Shown: in pieces, positions 1 through 7,692 of the stretch
Layout of the letters: every line of letters starts with the position of its first letter
Numbering within the stretch: position 1 is the first letter of the stretch
Source: an uncultured Bacteroidales bacterium
GTDB taxonomy: Bacteria; Bacteroidota; Bacteroidia; Bacteroidales; Paludibacteraceae
NCBI GenBank assembly: GCA_934716995.1
Contig: CAKUYO010000019.1
Location: forward strand, 1-44,291
Reading direction: 5' to 3'
Length of the DNA: 44,291 nucleotides
Notes under the pieces: model-generated
Seen by the model: the letters and a program-made list of their open reading frames with translations, nothing else
The model's database searches: none
What the model was told of the DNA's origin: nothing
Translations under genes and position numbers: made by a program

Positions 1-1719
1 GAAGGTCTGCGCAAATTGTGTGGCATTGCGGTAATTGGCAGCCTTATCACCGGTAATATATTCGATGGCACGATAGCGGGCATAGTTCAGCCCGGTACCG
101 GTCGGGTTGTCATTATCCGGGGTGTCGGTCAGAATGGTGATGGTCCGATAGAAGAGGTCGCTTAACTCCGAGTCCAAGTGGTACTCCTGTTCAATAGGCT
201 GTTCTACATGAGGGAAACGGATGCCCTGACTGAGCAGATCGGCTTTGTACTCCCCATTATTCCAAAGGTTTTTGCGGGTACGGCGCACCAATATCTGTTG
301 CAGCACCTGCGTGCGCATTTCTTCGTATATGCGGTCGGCTTCGCGGGTGATGTCAGCACGGTTTTCTTCTTTTCCGCGCTTGCTCATCAGTTCGTTGTAC
401 TGCTTAATCCAAGGTTGGAAAAGCGTATTGATGTTGGTGATGCCGTTCAGTTGCGGATGACGGGCATTCTGGAACAGAAGTATCAGATTGCGGAAATCCT
501 CAGGGCGGTTGTTGAGCGGGGTGGCGGAAAGGAGCATTACTTTCTTTTGTGTACCGGGTATCATTCCATCGCCCGTGCGCGGGGTTTTGCAGATACGCTG
601 CAGTTCGTCGTAGCGTCCGGAAGTGTCGTTGCGGAAAGTGTGTGCCTCGTCCACAATGACCAAATCGAAATCTTCAGCCCCGATGTAATTGTCTTTTCCT
701 TCCAGCACCTTGTGAAGACTGCCGTTGGTAAGGAAAGTGGTGTATCGTTTCAATCCGAAATCACCGAATGTGTCTTGCCAGTTGTCTTTGACGGCAGGCG
801 GATAGATAACCAGGATATGGGTGTACCGTCCGTTCTCTTCCACAAAGCGTTTGGCAATCATAGCAGCCACAATCGTCTTGCCGGTTCCGACCACATCGGC
901 AAGGAAAAAGCCATTGTAGTTCTTAAGCATCTGAAAGCCCTGTATAGCCGCATCGTTCTGATACTTGAGCGACATATAGCCTTCGGGCATTGAGAGTGAG
1001 AAATTGTCCTCCACTTGGCTGCCGAAAGCATCAATCAGCACCTTGATAAATATCTCGTAGGGGGTAGGGAGTTGCTCCAGATGGGTACGTTTTCGGATGC
1101 GCTCGATGTCCTCTGCCGTAATGGGAACGCCTTCGTTCCAAAGGGTCTCAAACTCGTTTTTGCAGTAGGCTACATCGTCATAGTCTTTCATAGACACATT
1201 CAGTTCGTAGCGCGGCGTCGGGGTGATGCCTAATCCCGAATCGGAGATATTGGACGACCCCATAATCACCCATCCGTCAGTGCTGGGACCGAAATCCTTC
1301 GGCAAACAGAGATAGAACTTGGCGTGCAGGTTCTTGGATTTGTGAATACGCATTTGTACCCTGCCCGAGATAATGTCCTCGCACAGTTGCAGAATACCTT
1401 CTTCCACCTCTGCGGAATAGGCGGCATCGCGCACATCTTGGATAAAATCTTTGGTGTATATCTGTTTTGCCTCTTCATCGCCCTCCAAGAACAGCATTGC
1501 CTGATTGTGTTTACGGAAGATATTGTCGATGTTGATACCTACCAGTATCTTTATTTCCTGTACACTGGTCAGTTCCTTTCTCAACTTGAAATAGCCGGAC
1601 GAGCGGAAATAACCCACTACGGCAAGAAAGGTGTTGAAATTCGGCATCCCCTCCACAATTCCTTTGAATTTGTCAAACAAGGTGTGCTGCGGGGTATTGT
1701 TGAAGAATTTGGTACTCAT
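1..1719 (-). CDS. PLD-domain/DEAD-like helicase fusion, N-terminal 573 residues (runs off left edge)
   Basis: The minus-strand frame is open from an ATG at 1719 to base 1 with no stop, so the gene continues outside the window. Residues 1-200 look like a phospholipase D-type domain with HAK at 132-134 and GSSN at 154-157. A superfamily 2 helicase core follows: Walker A DVVGTGKT at 275-282, DEAH at 357-360 and SAT at 398-400. Proteins of this build usually have a C-terminal helicase lobe and are about 1000 residues, so roughly half is here. The family is widespread in Bacteroidetes and often lies in accessory or defence regions, but a role cannot be assigned from half a gene without its other neighbours. 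The start is supported by a promoter 24 nt upstream of the ATG. Confidence 0.88.
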   Translation of the reverse strand, partial: MSTKFFNNTPQHTLFDKFKGIVEGMPNFNTFLAVVGYFRSSGYFKLRKELTSVQEIKILVGINIDNIFRKHNQAMLFLEGDEEAKQIYTKDFIQDVRDAAYSAEVEEGILQLCEDIISGRVQMRIHKSKNLHAKFYLCLPKDFGPSTDGWVIMGSSNISDSGLGITPTPRYELNVSMKDYDDVAYCKNEFETLWNEGVPITAEDIERIRKRTHLEQLPTPYEIFIKVLIDAFGSQVEDNFSLSMPEGYMSLKYQNDAAIQGFQMLKNYNGFFLADVVGTGKTIVAAMIAKRFVEENGRYTHILVIYPPAVKDNWQDTFGDFGLKRYTTFLTNGSLHKVLEGKDNYIGAEDFDLVIVDEAHTFRNDTSGRYDELQRICKTPRTGDGMIPGTQKKVMLLSATPLNNRPEDFRNLILLFQNARHPQLNGITNINTLFQPWIKQYNELMSKRGKEENRADITREADRIYEEMRTQVLQQILVRRTRKNLWNNGEYKADLLSQGIRFPHVEQPIEQEYHLDSELSDLFYRTITILTDTPDNDNPTGTGLNYARYRAIEYITGDKAANYRNATQFAQTF

Positions 1720-1742
1720 GGCGATTGTTCTGAATCTGGGTG

Positions 1743-1774
1743 CAAAGATAATGATTTTTAAGGAAACGGGCAAA
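1743..1774 (-). promoter_or_regulatory. Bacteroidetes promoter for the PLD-helicase gene
   Basis: On the minus strand TTTG (1774-1771) is followed after 20 nt by TATCTTTG (1750-1743). This matches the Bacteroidetes -33/-7 consensus with ideal spacing and points at the ATG at 1719. Confidence 0.7.
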
Positions 1775-1880
1775 TGTTTTTTAGGAAAGTGCCCATCCTC
1801 CATCAAACGGATTTTCATACTGCAACTATACAAAATATACAGATTATGCAAACTCCTGTACCTCATAATACCAATTACGG

Positions 1881-1908
1881 AGAAAAGACGTAGAAAGGAC
1901 GTAGAAAG
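1881..1908. repeat. AAGACGTAGAAA tandem repeat, copy 1
   Basis: Two to three units of AAGACGTAGAAA lie between the divergent helicase and ABC genes. The same unit recurs in inverse orientation at 16689-16731, where it is coding. Nothing else is evident in 1775-2006. Confidence 0.7.
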
Positions 1909-2006
1909 AATCATATCTTCTGCGGCGTATAAGCAGCCTTTTTATGCAGATTATTCACTTTTTATACATCTTTTATGCATAGGCTCCATACAATCCGCAA
2001 TGCACT

Positions 2007-2038
2007 CTTGCGGATCTCGGAAATTTTATGTACTTTTG
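2007..2038 (+). promoter_or_regulatory. Promoter of the ABC module
   Basis: CTTG (2007-2010), a 20-nt spacer and TACTTTTG (2031-2038) fit the Bacteroidetes promoter. Transcription would start near 2045. This places the start codon at 2065 and rules out the longer in-frame start at 1975. Confidence 0.65.
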
Positions 2039-2064
2039 CAGACAAAAGGACAAAACCAACGTTT

Positions 2065-2784
2065 ATGGCAGAAAACGAAGCAATGATAGAGTATGACCAC
2101 GTAACCCATTATTACGGCAAGCGTCTCATATACAAAGACTTAAGTTTTACCGTCCCAAAAGGACACATTCTCGGGCTGCTCGGCAAGAACGGTACGGGCA
2201 AAACCACCACCATCAACATTCTGAGCGGTTTTATCCGCCCCGCGGCGGGCAGTTGCCGCCTTCTCGGCTACGACACACGCACTATGCCCGCACACGTGCG
2301 GCAGCGTATCGGGCTGCTGCTCGAGGGGCATGTGCAGTACCCGTTTATGACCATCGAACAGATTGAGCGTTTCTATGCGCCGTTCTATCCGCGCTGGAAC
2401 AAAGAGGCGTACTACGAGTTGATGCGGCTGCTGCACGTAAAAGATTATCAGCACCTTAGCCAGATGTCCAACGGGCAACGCTCGCAGGTGGCACTCGGGC
2501 TGCTGATGGCACAAGACCCCGAACTGCTGATCCTGGACGATTTCTCGCTCGGATTAGACCCCGGATACCGGCGGCTGTTCGTGGAGTACCTGCGCGATTT
2601 CTGCAAGTCGAAGGGCAAAACGGTATTTCTCACCTCGCATATCATTCAGGATTTGGAGCGGCTGGTGGACGACTGTATCATTATGGACTACGGCAAGATA
2701 CTGCGCCAATGCCCTGTAAGCGAACTGATTACGCCCACAATGACGCTCGAAGATACGTTTATCGAACTGACAGGGAAATACTGA
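2065..2784 (+). CDS. ABC transporter ATP-binding protein
   Basis: This 239-residue protein is an ABC ATPase with Walker A GKNGTGKT at 41-47 region, a signature MSNGQ at 134-138, Walker B LLILDD at 154-159 and the switch histidine in LTSH at 192. The residue after the Walker B aspartate is Asp (D159) instead of the usual catalytic Glu, which suggests slow hydrolysis. The start at 2065 was chosen because the promoter -7 box ends at 2038. The next two genes encode a membrane protein and a single-span exported protein, so the three form one module. The ATPase resembles the two-component exporters of the YtrB/GldA type; the substrate is unknown. Confidence 0.9.
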   Translation: MAENEAMIEYDHVTHYYGKRLIYKDLSFTVPKGHILGLLGKNGTGKTTTINILSGFIRPAAGSCRLLGYDTRTMPAHVRQRIGLLLEGHVQYPFMTIEQIERFYAPFYPRWNKEAYYELMRLLHVKDYQHLSQMSNGQRSQVALGLLMAQDPELLILDDFSLGLDPGYRRLFVEYLRDFCKSKGKTVFLTSHIIQDLERLVDDCIIMDYGKILRQCPVSELITPTMTLEDTFIELTGKY

Positions 2785-2787
2785 TCA

Positions 2788-2841
2788 ATTTGTAAATGTG
2801 TAAGTTTGTAAGTTTGTAAATGTGTAAATTGTAAAATTGTC
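2788..2841. repeat. TTTGTAA/GTGTAA degenerate tandem repeat
   Basis: The gap between the ATPase and permease genes is filled by repeated TTTGTAAATGTG-like 7- to 8-nt units. A related T/G/A-rich tract lies at 42157-42230. It is non-coding and one of many repeat families in the window. Confidence 0.6.
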
Positions 2842-2846
2842 CGATT

Positions 2847-3518
2847 ATGCTGCGAAGTATATTTATGAAAGAGTGGCTCAAGACCCGCATGGCGGTGGTG
2901 CTGATTTTTGTGGCATCGCTCGGGCTGTGTGCCTACCTGCTGATTGACGCGCACCGTCTCATAGCCGTCAATGGCGTGATGCCCGTGTGGGATACCCTGC
3001 TCGGGCGCGATACCTTGTTGCTCGAACTGCTGGAGTTCGTGCCGCTCATTGCAGGAATACTGCTCGGTTGCACCCAGATGCTCCCCGAGATGCTGCAAAA
3101 ACGTATCAAACTGACGCTGCACCTGCCCATTGAGAACTGGAAAGCCATCGGAACGATGGTGTTCTACGGAGTAGTGATTATGCTCGGATTGCTTGTGCTG
3201 AACATAGGGCTGTGCTATGCCGTCTTGCAGGTTTGGCTGCCCGCTGAGATGTTGCGGCATATATTCCTGACCGTATTGGTCTGGTATGTGGCAGGCATAC
3301 AAGCCTATCTGTTTACGGTTTGGATTGTCCTCGAACCCACGTGGCGTATGCGTATCCCCGAAATGCTGTTTGCCGGAGTGTGCCTGCGGATGTTCTATGT
3401 AAGCATTATGCCCGAGACCTACAATGCTTTCCTGCCTGTCCTCGCTGTATTCACCGTTCTGTTTGCAGGGTTGCCTATGCTCAGCATCGCACGGTTCAAA
3501 GAAGGGAAAGGGCTATAA
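2847..3518 (+). CDS. Six-span membrane protein, probable ABC permease
   Basis: This 223-residue protein begins with a short basic stretch (MKEWLKTR, residues 7-14) and then shows about six hydrophobic segments, the first near residues 15-33 and the second near 63-77. It lies 62 nt after the ATPase gene in the same direction, so it is the likely membrane partner. No motif identifies a substrate. It lacks any large periplasmic domain. The family is not recognised beyond ABC-2-like membrane topology. Confidence 0.75.
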   Translation: MLRSIFMKEWLKTRMAVVLIFVASLGLCAYLLIDAHRLIAVNGVMPVWDTLLGRDTLLLELLEFVPLIAGILLGCTQMLPEMLQKRIKLTLHLPIENWKAIGTMVFYGVVIMLGLLVLNIGLCYAVLQVWLPAEMLRHIFLTVLVWYVAGIQAYLFTVWIVLEPTWRMRIPEMLFAGVCLRMFYVSIMPETYNAFLPVLAVFTVLFAGLPMLSIARFKEGKGL

Positions 3519-3521
3519 ACA

Positions 3522-3570
3522 ATGCATAATGCACAATGCACAATGCATAATTAACAATTAACAATCTACT
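3522..3570. repeat. TGCATAATGCAC / TTAACAATTAACAA repeat
   Basis: The whole gap between the permease and the next gene is made of AATGCATAATGCACAATGCA-type units and two TTAACAA units. The same family recurs at 8632-8692, where it is translated, and in short form at 20238-20268. Confidence 0.75.
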
Positions 3571-3574
3571 AATT

Positions 3575-4642
3575 ATGAAAATCAACGGATTGACCATATA
3601 CAAGGGGTTTGTCATCGCCGTGGCAGTGGTGCTGCTGATGTGGGTGCTGCCGTGGGTGTACTCGTTCCTGATACCCGCCTCCGGCGGCGAGAGTTTTATC
3701 TACTACAGCCCCTACACCGAGGACTTTGTCACCCGCGATGCGGACGGCTTCTGCGATTTCAACGGCAACCGGTTCTCCGCCGCCGAAGCCGACTCGCTGA
3801 TGCCGTATTTTTTCTACCGCCAGTTGGTAGCCGACGGACGTATGCCCGACAGCCTGTTTGGCGAAGCCGTAGACAGCAAGATTCTGCGCCGCGAGAGTTT
3901 TACCTTCAAGACCGGTCCCGCACAAATCAACAAACCGCGCACCCCGCTCTACGAACTGATGGATGCCGAATCCGGGCGCGTGGATCTGCAACTGCCTAAC
4001 GATGTATTCCGCCTGGCCGACAACGGTCTGGAATTCATCACCGCCGAGACCAACACTGTCAACCAAGAGAAATCGGCAATGTTCAACTCCGTCCTGCAGG
4101 CACACGGTTGCACATTCCCCATTCGTCTCATAGCAGGCAATCCGTCTGTGCGCAAAGCCTACGACAACGGCTATCTGCTCGCCGACAGCCGGGGTAAGGT
4201 ATTCAATCTGCGTATGATAAAAGGCAGCCCCACCGTGCGTGATATTGCCCTGCCCGACAGCGTACAGCCACAGACGCTGTTCGTTACCGAGTTCGACAAC
4301 TACCGGCAAATCGGTTTTCTTGTCTCTACCGGCAATCAACTCTACTCTATTGATACCAAGACGCTCAGTCTCAACCATATAGACATACCCGAATACAACC
4401 CGCAGACTATGCCTATCCTCATTATGGGTAACCTGCACGACTGGACGATACGTATTCTCACTGCCACCGACACGCGCTACTATGCAGTATCGAACAAGGA
4501 CTATTCGCTGCTCGCCTCGCGTATCGTCCCCGACCCCGACCCTACCGGTTGGGAGAAAGCCTACCGGTATCTGTTCCCGCTGCGTCTCTCGCTGCGCACG
4601 TGGCAGACACCGACTATCTTCCCGCGCTGGAATGTTGATTAA
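3575..4642 (+). CDS. Membrane-anchored exported protein of the ABC module (DUF4857-like)
   Basis: This 355-residue protein has one N-terminal membrane segment (residues 10-31, rich in V, A and L) and then a soluble domain that should face the periplasm. The domain has a repeated strand-like pattern in its C-terminal half, for example GYLLADSRGKVFNL and FLVSTGNQLYSI, suggestive of a beta-propeller-like fold. It follows the permease by 56 nt. From memory the same three-gene order occurs in Bacteroides, where the third protein is called DUF4857; I could not check this. Function unknown. Confidence 0.75.
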   Translation: MKINGLTIYKGFVIAVAVVLLMWVLPWVYSFLIPASGGESFIYYSPYTEDFVTRDADGFCDFNGNRFSAAEADSLMPYFFYRQLVADGRMPDSLFGEAVDSKILRRESFTFKTGPAQINKPRTPLYELMDAESGRVDLQLPNDVFRLADNGLEFITAETNTVNQEKSAMFNSVLQAHGCTFPIRLIAGNPSVRKAYDNGYLLADSRGKVFNLRMIKGSPTVRDIALPDSVQPQTLFVTEFDNYRQIGFLVSTGNQLYSIDTKTLSLNHIDIPEYNPQTMPILIMGNLHDWTIRILTATDTRYYAVSNKDYSLLASRIVPDPDPTGWEKAYRYLFPLRLSLRTWQTPTIFPRWNVD

Positions 4643-4656
4643 CGTCAGTTCGATAT
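4640..4656. repeat. 17-bp motif shared with 35425-35441
   Basis: TAACGTCAGTTCGATAT begins at the last bases of the preceding stop codon and recurs identically at 35425-35441, also between genes. The 4643-4873 stretch also holds a GCCGC..GCGGC hairpin unit at 4741-4766 of the family found at 37926 and 44196. No gene is seen there. Confidence 0.6.
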
Positions 4657-4873
4657 AAGCAAATTGTCTTACTTTTCCGCTGTAGGCGAATAAGATTTAT
4701 GGCAATTTATGGATGCAAAAACAAAGATTAACTTAGATTTCTTGCCGCTCTGCGGCATAGGAGTTTTTATTTCAAACTCACGTTAGATTGAGCCCTAATA
4801 GCCCGTATTTTGCCAAATACACTTTGCAAAATAATCAAAAATATGCTATAAAACATATTTTTCTTGCAAATTA

Positions 4874-4905
4874 TTTGGTAGTATCAAAAATATACCGTAC
4901 CTTTG
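4874..4905 (+). promoter_or_regulatory. Strong Bacteroidetes promoter with no ORF downstream
   Basis: TTTG (4874-4877), a 20-nt spacer and TACCTTTG (4898-4905) match the consensus exactly. Transcription should start near 4912. The next plus-strand gene is more than 2 kb away, and a terminator lies 60 nt downstream. Confidence 0.75.
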
Positions 4906-4911
4906 CACCGT

Positions 4912-4981
4912 GTTTTTCATGGTATTAGATTTAAGGTTAAGTAAAAAGATTGGGTTGTCGTGATGACAATCCTCTTTTTTT
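4912..4981 (+). ncRNA. Candidate small RNA of about 70 nt
   Basis: The unit runs from the predicted start of a near-perfect promoter to an intrinsic terminator: stem GGGTTGTC (4952-4959) with GACAATCC (4965-4972), loop GTGAT, followed by a T run to 4981. The body holds ATTAGATTTAAGGTTAAG (about 4925-4941), which I believe is widely conserved in Bacteroidales non-coding regions, although I cannot confirm that here. There is no ORF. It could equally be a short attenuated leader, but no gene follows in the same direction. Confidence 0.55.
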
Positions 4982-4989
4982 ATATACTA

Positions 4990-5036
4990 TAGCGTCCTTA
5001 AAGTCCCTAAGGTCCTTAAAGACCTTAAAGTCCTAA
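4990..5036. repeat. GTCCTTAAAGACCTTAAAG repeat, copy 1
   Basis: Three to four degenerate units of GTCCTTAAAG lie just beyond the pfp terminator. The family recurs at 18225-18266 and 20196-20239, each time at the end of a minus-strand gene. Confidence 0.7.
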
Positions 5037-5043
5037 ATACAAA

Positions 5044-5081
5044 AAAATCGGCTCCCCTGCTTTCGCAGAAGAGCCGATTTT
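5044..5081 (-). terminator. Terminator of pfp
   Basis: Arms AAAATCGGCTC (5044-5054) and GAGCCGATTTT (5071-5081) form a perfect 11-bp stem. On the minus strand it is followed by a T run (5047-5041). It begins 20 nt after the pfp stop. Confidence 0.8.
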
Positions 5082-5101
5082 TCTTTCTATAAACCGCTAT
5101 C

Positions 5102-6760
5102 TTACTCGCCGCGCTCGAGACGCAGAGTGTGAGTCGGTTGGTCGCATACCTCAACAGGACCATAGTACTGGATAGGTCCCGGATAGATGTAACTCGTGTT
5201 CGCATCCGCCCACTCGGCACGGTGTGCCTTCAGGTAAAGGAACGGTGCGCCGTTGAGGTCAACCAGTGCCTTTTGGATAACGGGTTTCATCTTGCCGTTA
5301 CGTTTCTCCATATTCATCATCATCGTAATAGGTACACCGCCGGCGATCCATTCCGAAGCGGGTTTGGTCAGGTTGCGCACAAGCGACATATAGCCGGTCT
5401 TGCCTGCAGCGATAAGGTGTACCGCCGTCATACCGATAGAGTAGCAATAGTCGGCATCGAAGTTCGACGGGATAGCACAACGGCCTTCGTAACCGAAGAA
5501 ATGGTTGAGCGCGGAGAACTTGCCCTTGTAGGTGCCGTTGGCTTTCAGTTGGGCGAGACGCTTGCTTACCATTTCGATAAGCAGTTTCTCGGTCTCTATC
5601 TGGCTCACCATTACGTTTCCGTGCGGGTCACGGTCGAGAGTGAGTTGGCGTGCGATACCCTTCGGCAGCGAGCGGTAGAGTTCGCACGAAGCGGGAGTAA
5701 GCATCGACTTCACATATTCGCGTTTGGCATCGTCGCCCTCCAGCGAAGCGAACTCCTCGTTCTGTGCGAGCAGGTCGTTCAGTTCCTGGATCAGTACGCG
5801 CATAGCGGGGATAAACTCGATCAAGCCCTCCGGTATCAGCACAGTACCGAAGTTCAGACCCGAGTTGGCACGGTCCACAATAACTTCTACAATCTGCTCC
5901 ACGATGTCGTTGAGGGTCTGGTTCTTAGCCTCTACCTCCTCGGAGATAAGGCAGATATTCGGCTGGCTCTGCAATGCGCACTCAAGGGCAATATGGCTTG
6001 CCGAGCGACCCATCAGACGGATGAAGTGCCAGTATTTCTTTGCCGAGTTGGCATCACGCTGGATATTACCGATCAACTCGCTATACACTTTGCAGGCGGT
6101 ATCGAAACCGAAAGAGGTCTCTATCATCTCGTTCTTGAGGTCGCCGTCAATGGTCTTCGGGCAACCGATCACCTGAATACCGCAATTCTTTTGCAGGTAG
6201 TATTCTGCCAAGACGCAGGCATTGGTGTTCGAGTCATCGCCCCCGATGATCACGATTGCCTTGATACCGAGTTTCTTGCATACCTCGATACCGTTGTCGA
6301 ACTGCCATGTCTCCTCGAGTTTCGTACGACCCGAACCGATGATGTCGAAGCCGCCCGTGTTGCGGTAGTCATCAATGATGTCGCCTGTCAGAAGGGTGTA
6401 TTTGCCTTCGATCAAGCCGCTCGGTCCGCCCAGGAAACCGTAGAGTTTGTTGTCGGGGTTGAGGGCTTTCAGACCATCGTACAAACCACTGATGACATTG
6501 TGTCCGCCGGGGGCTTGTCCACCCGAAAGGATAACACCTACGTTGAACGGTTCTGCCACTTTATCCACTCCCTGGGCGGGCTCCATAGTAATCACAGGGA
6601 GACCGTAGGTATTGGGGAACAACTCTTTGATCTCGGCTTGGTCTGCCACCGATTGTGTTTTCTCGCCCTCTACGAGGCGGACTGCACCTTGCAGCGCTAC
6701 AGGCATTTTCGGCTTGTAGGATTGACGCGCAATCTGCAGTGGACTTTTTTGCATTGTCAT
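5102..6760 (-). CDS. pfp: Pyrophosphate--fructose 6-phosphate 1-phosphotransferase
   Basis: This 552-residue enzyme interconverts fructose 6-phosphate and fructose 1,6-bisphosphate with PPi in cytosolic glycolysis. It has the glycine-rich ILSGGQAPGGHN at about 78-88, GGDDS at 173-177 (the Asp is typical of PPi-dependent forms in place of the ATP-type Gly) and PKTIDGDL at 201-208. Its length fits the long PFP class found in Bacteroidetes and plants. A longer frame opens at 6799, but the promoter -7 box covers 6797-6804, so the start is ATG 6760 (or 6754). It is transcribed alone, with its own terminator. Confidence 0.95.
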   Translation of the reverse strand: MTMQKSPLQIARQSYKPKMPVALQGAVRLVEGEKTQSVADQAEIKELFPNTYGLPVITMEPAQGVDKVAEPFNVGVILSGGQAPGGHNVISGLYDGLKALNPDNKLYGFLGGPSGLIEGKYTLLTGDIIDDYRNTGGFDIIGSGRTKLEETWQFDNGIEVCKKLGIKAIVIIGGDDSNTNACVLAEYYLQKNCGIQVIGCPKTIDGDLKNEMIETSFGFDTACKVYSELIGNIQRDANSAKKYWHFIRLMGRSASHIALECALQSQPNICLISEEVEAKNQTLNDIVEQIVEVIVDRANSGLNFGTVLIPEGLIEFIPAMRVLIQELNDLLAQNEEFASLEGDDAKREYVKSMLTPASCELYRSLPKGIARQLTLDRDPHGNVMVSQIETEKLLIEMVSKRLAQLKANGTYKGKFSALNHFFGYEGRCAIPSNFDADYCYSIGMTAVHLIAAGKTGYMSLVRNLTKPASEWIAGGVPITMMMNMEKRNGKMKPVIQKALVDLNGAPFLYLKAHRAEWADANTSYIYPGPIQYYGPVEVCDQPTHTLRLERGE

Positions 6761-6796
6761 AGTCGTATTTATTTTTGTTAAAAGCAGTTTGTGCTG

Positions 6797-6804
6797 CAAA
6801 GGTA
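6797..6804 (-). promoter_or_regulatory. -7 element of pfp promoter
   Basis: TACCTTTG is read on the minus strand 37 nt before ATG 6760. A clear TTTG -33 element is not visible at the ideal distance. Confidence 0.55.
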
Positions 6805-6941
6805 CAAAAAAAATGCGGTTCAGTCATTGTGTTTTGCCGAAAAAAACGGTTTTGCGCAATGCACGTTTCAAATTACGGTGTTTTTTCTTTTTTGAAACAC
6901 TGTTTTTAGTGTTTTGAAACCGCCTTTTGCGTTTTTCGCTG

Positions 6942-6949
6942 TACCTTTG
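6942..6949 (+). promoter_or_regulatory. -7 element ahead of the exported barrel-like protein
   Basis: TACCTTTG lies 80 nt before ATG 7030. The nearest TTTG upstream (6913-6916) is 25 nt away, longer than ideal. Confidence 0.5.
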
Positions 6950-7029
6950 TGGTGCTGTTGGAGAAATCATACTCATTTCCGCAAACCGCCTCATCATATA
7001 TACTGCCAACTCATTAAACATAATATACA

Positions 7030-7509
7030 ATGAAAAAGAAACTCTTTCTCGCTGCCATAGTGGCAGTAGTGTGCGCAGCAAGCGCATCGGCACAACCCCG
7101 TGCAGTGGGTGCTAACTTAGGTTATGGTCTGTCTGTTTCTTACCAGCACAACTTGGGTGCAGCCAACATGATTGACTTGGCAGTTGAGTTCCCCGGATTT
7201 GCTTGGGGTATTGGTGCTACTTGCACCTACGATTGGATTAACCCTTTCAACACTTCTATCCCTTGGAACAACAAAGGTGAGTGGAACTGGTGCCTTGGCG
7301 TCGGTGGTGGCGCAGGTTTCTGGTGGGCTGGTACGGGTTATGCAGGTGTTGTAGGTCACTGTGGTGTGGCTTATGATTTCTGGTTCCCGCTGGAGTTGTC
7401 ATTCGACTATCGCCCTAACATCGGTGCATGGTTCGGCAATGGCGGCGCAGGTTTCTATGGCTACGGTCTTTATACCGGTATCACCCTCGGTGTACGCTAC
7501 AAGTTCTAA
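7030..7509 (+). CDS. Small exported Gly/Trp-rich protein, probable outer-membrane barrel
   Basis: The 159-residue product has a clear Sec signal peptide (KKK, then a hydrophobic run, cleavage likely at ASA-Q near residue 21). The mature part alternates aromatic and glycine residues in strand-like stretches (for example GVGGGAGFWW) and ends in an aromatic residue (RYKF), as outer-membrane beta-barrels do. It may be an eight-strand barrel, but no family is recognised. It has its own promoter and a strong terminator, so it is monocistronic. Confidence 0.8.
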   Translation: MKKKLFLAAIVAVVCAASASAQPRAVGANLGYGLSVSYQHNLGAANMIDLAVEFPGFAWGIGATCTYDWINPFNTSIPWNNKGEWNWCLGVGGGAGFWWAGTGYAGVVGHCGVAYDFWFPLELSFDYRPNIGAWFGNGGAGFYGYGLYTGITLGVRYKF

Positions 7510-7542
7510 CCGGTTTCGATAATACCCTACTCTTACAAAATC

Positions 7543-7573
7543 AATCAGGCTGCCTTATTCGGGCAGCCTGATT
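7543..7573 (+). terminator. Terminator of the barrel-like gene
   Basis: Arms AATCAGGCTGCC (7543-7554) and GGCAGCCTGATT (7562-7573) form a perfect 12-bp stem with a 7-nt loop, 33 nt after the stop. Confidence 0.85.
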
Positions 7574-7608
7574 TGCGTATAATGTTCTATTTTACGGGAG
7601 AGAACTTT

Positions 7609-7656
7609 GTAAGGAGGATGTAAGGAGGATAGGCTTAGGATAGGCTTGGGTCGGGT
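7609..7656. repeat. TAAGGAGGATG / GGATAGGCTT repeat, copy 1
   Basis: Two TAAGGAGGATG-like units and two TAGGCTT units lie in tandem. The inverse of the same family is at 25571-25612. Confidence 0.6.
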
Positions 7657-7692
7657 ATGTTGCGAAGGTTCATTTTACAGAAATATGCAACA

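Noticed and set aside
178..993. Open frame of 271 aa on the plus strand
   Set aside because: It is the antisense shadow of the PLD-helicase gene, which has clear motifs on the minus strand.
5129..6781. Open frame of 550 aa on the plus strand
   Set aside because: Antisense shadow of pfp, which has all enzyme motifs on the minus strand.
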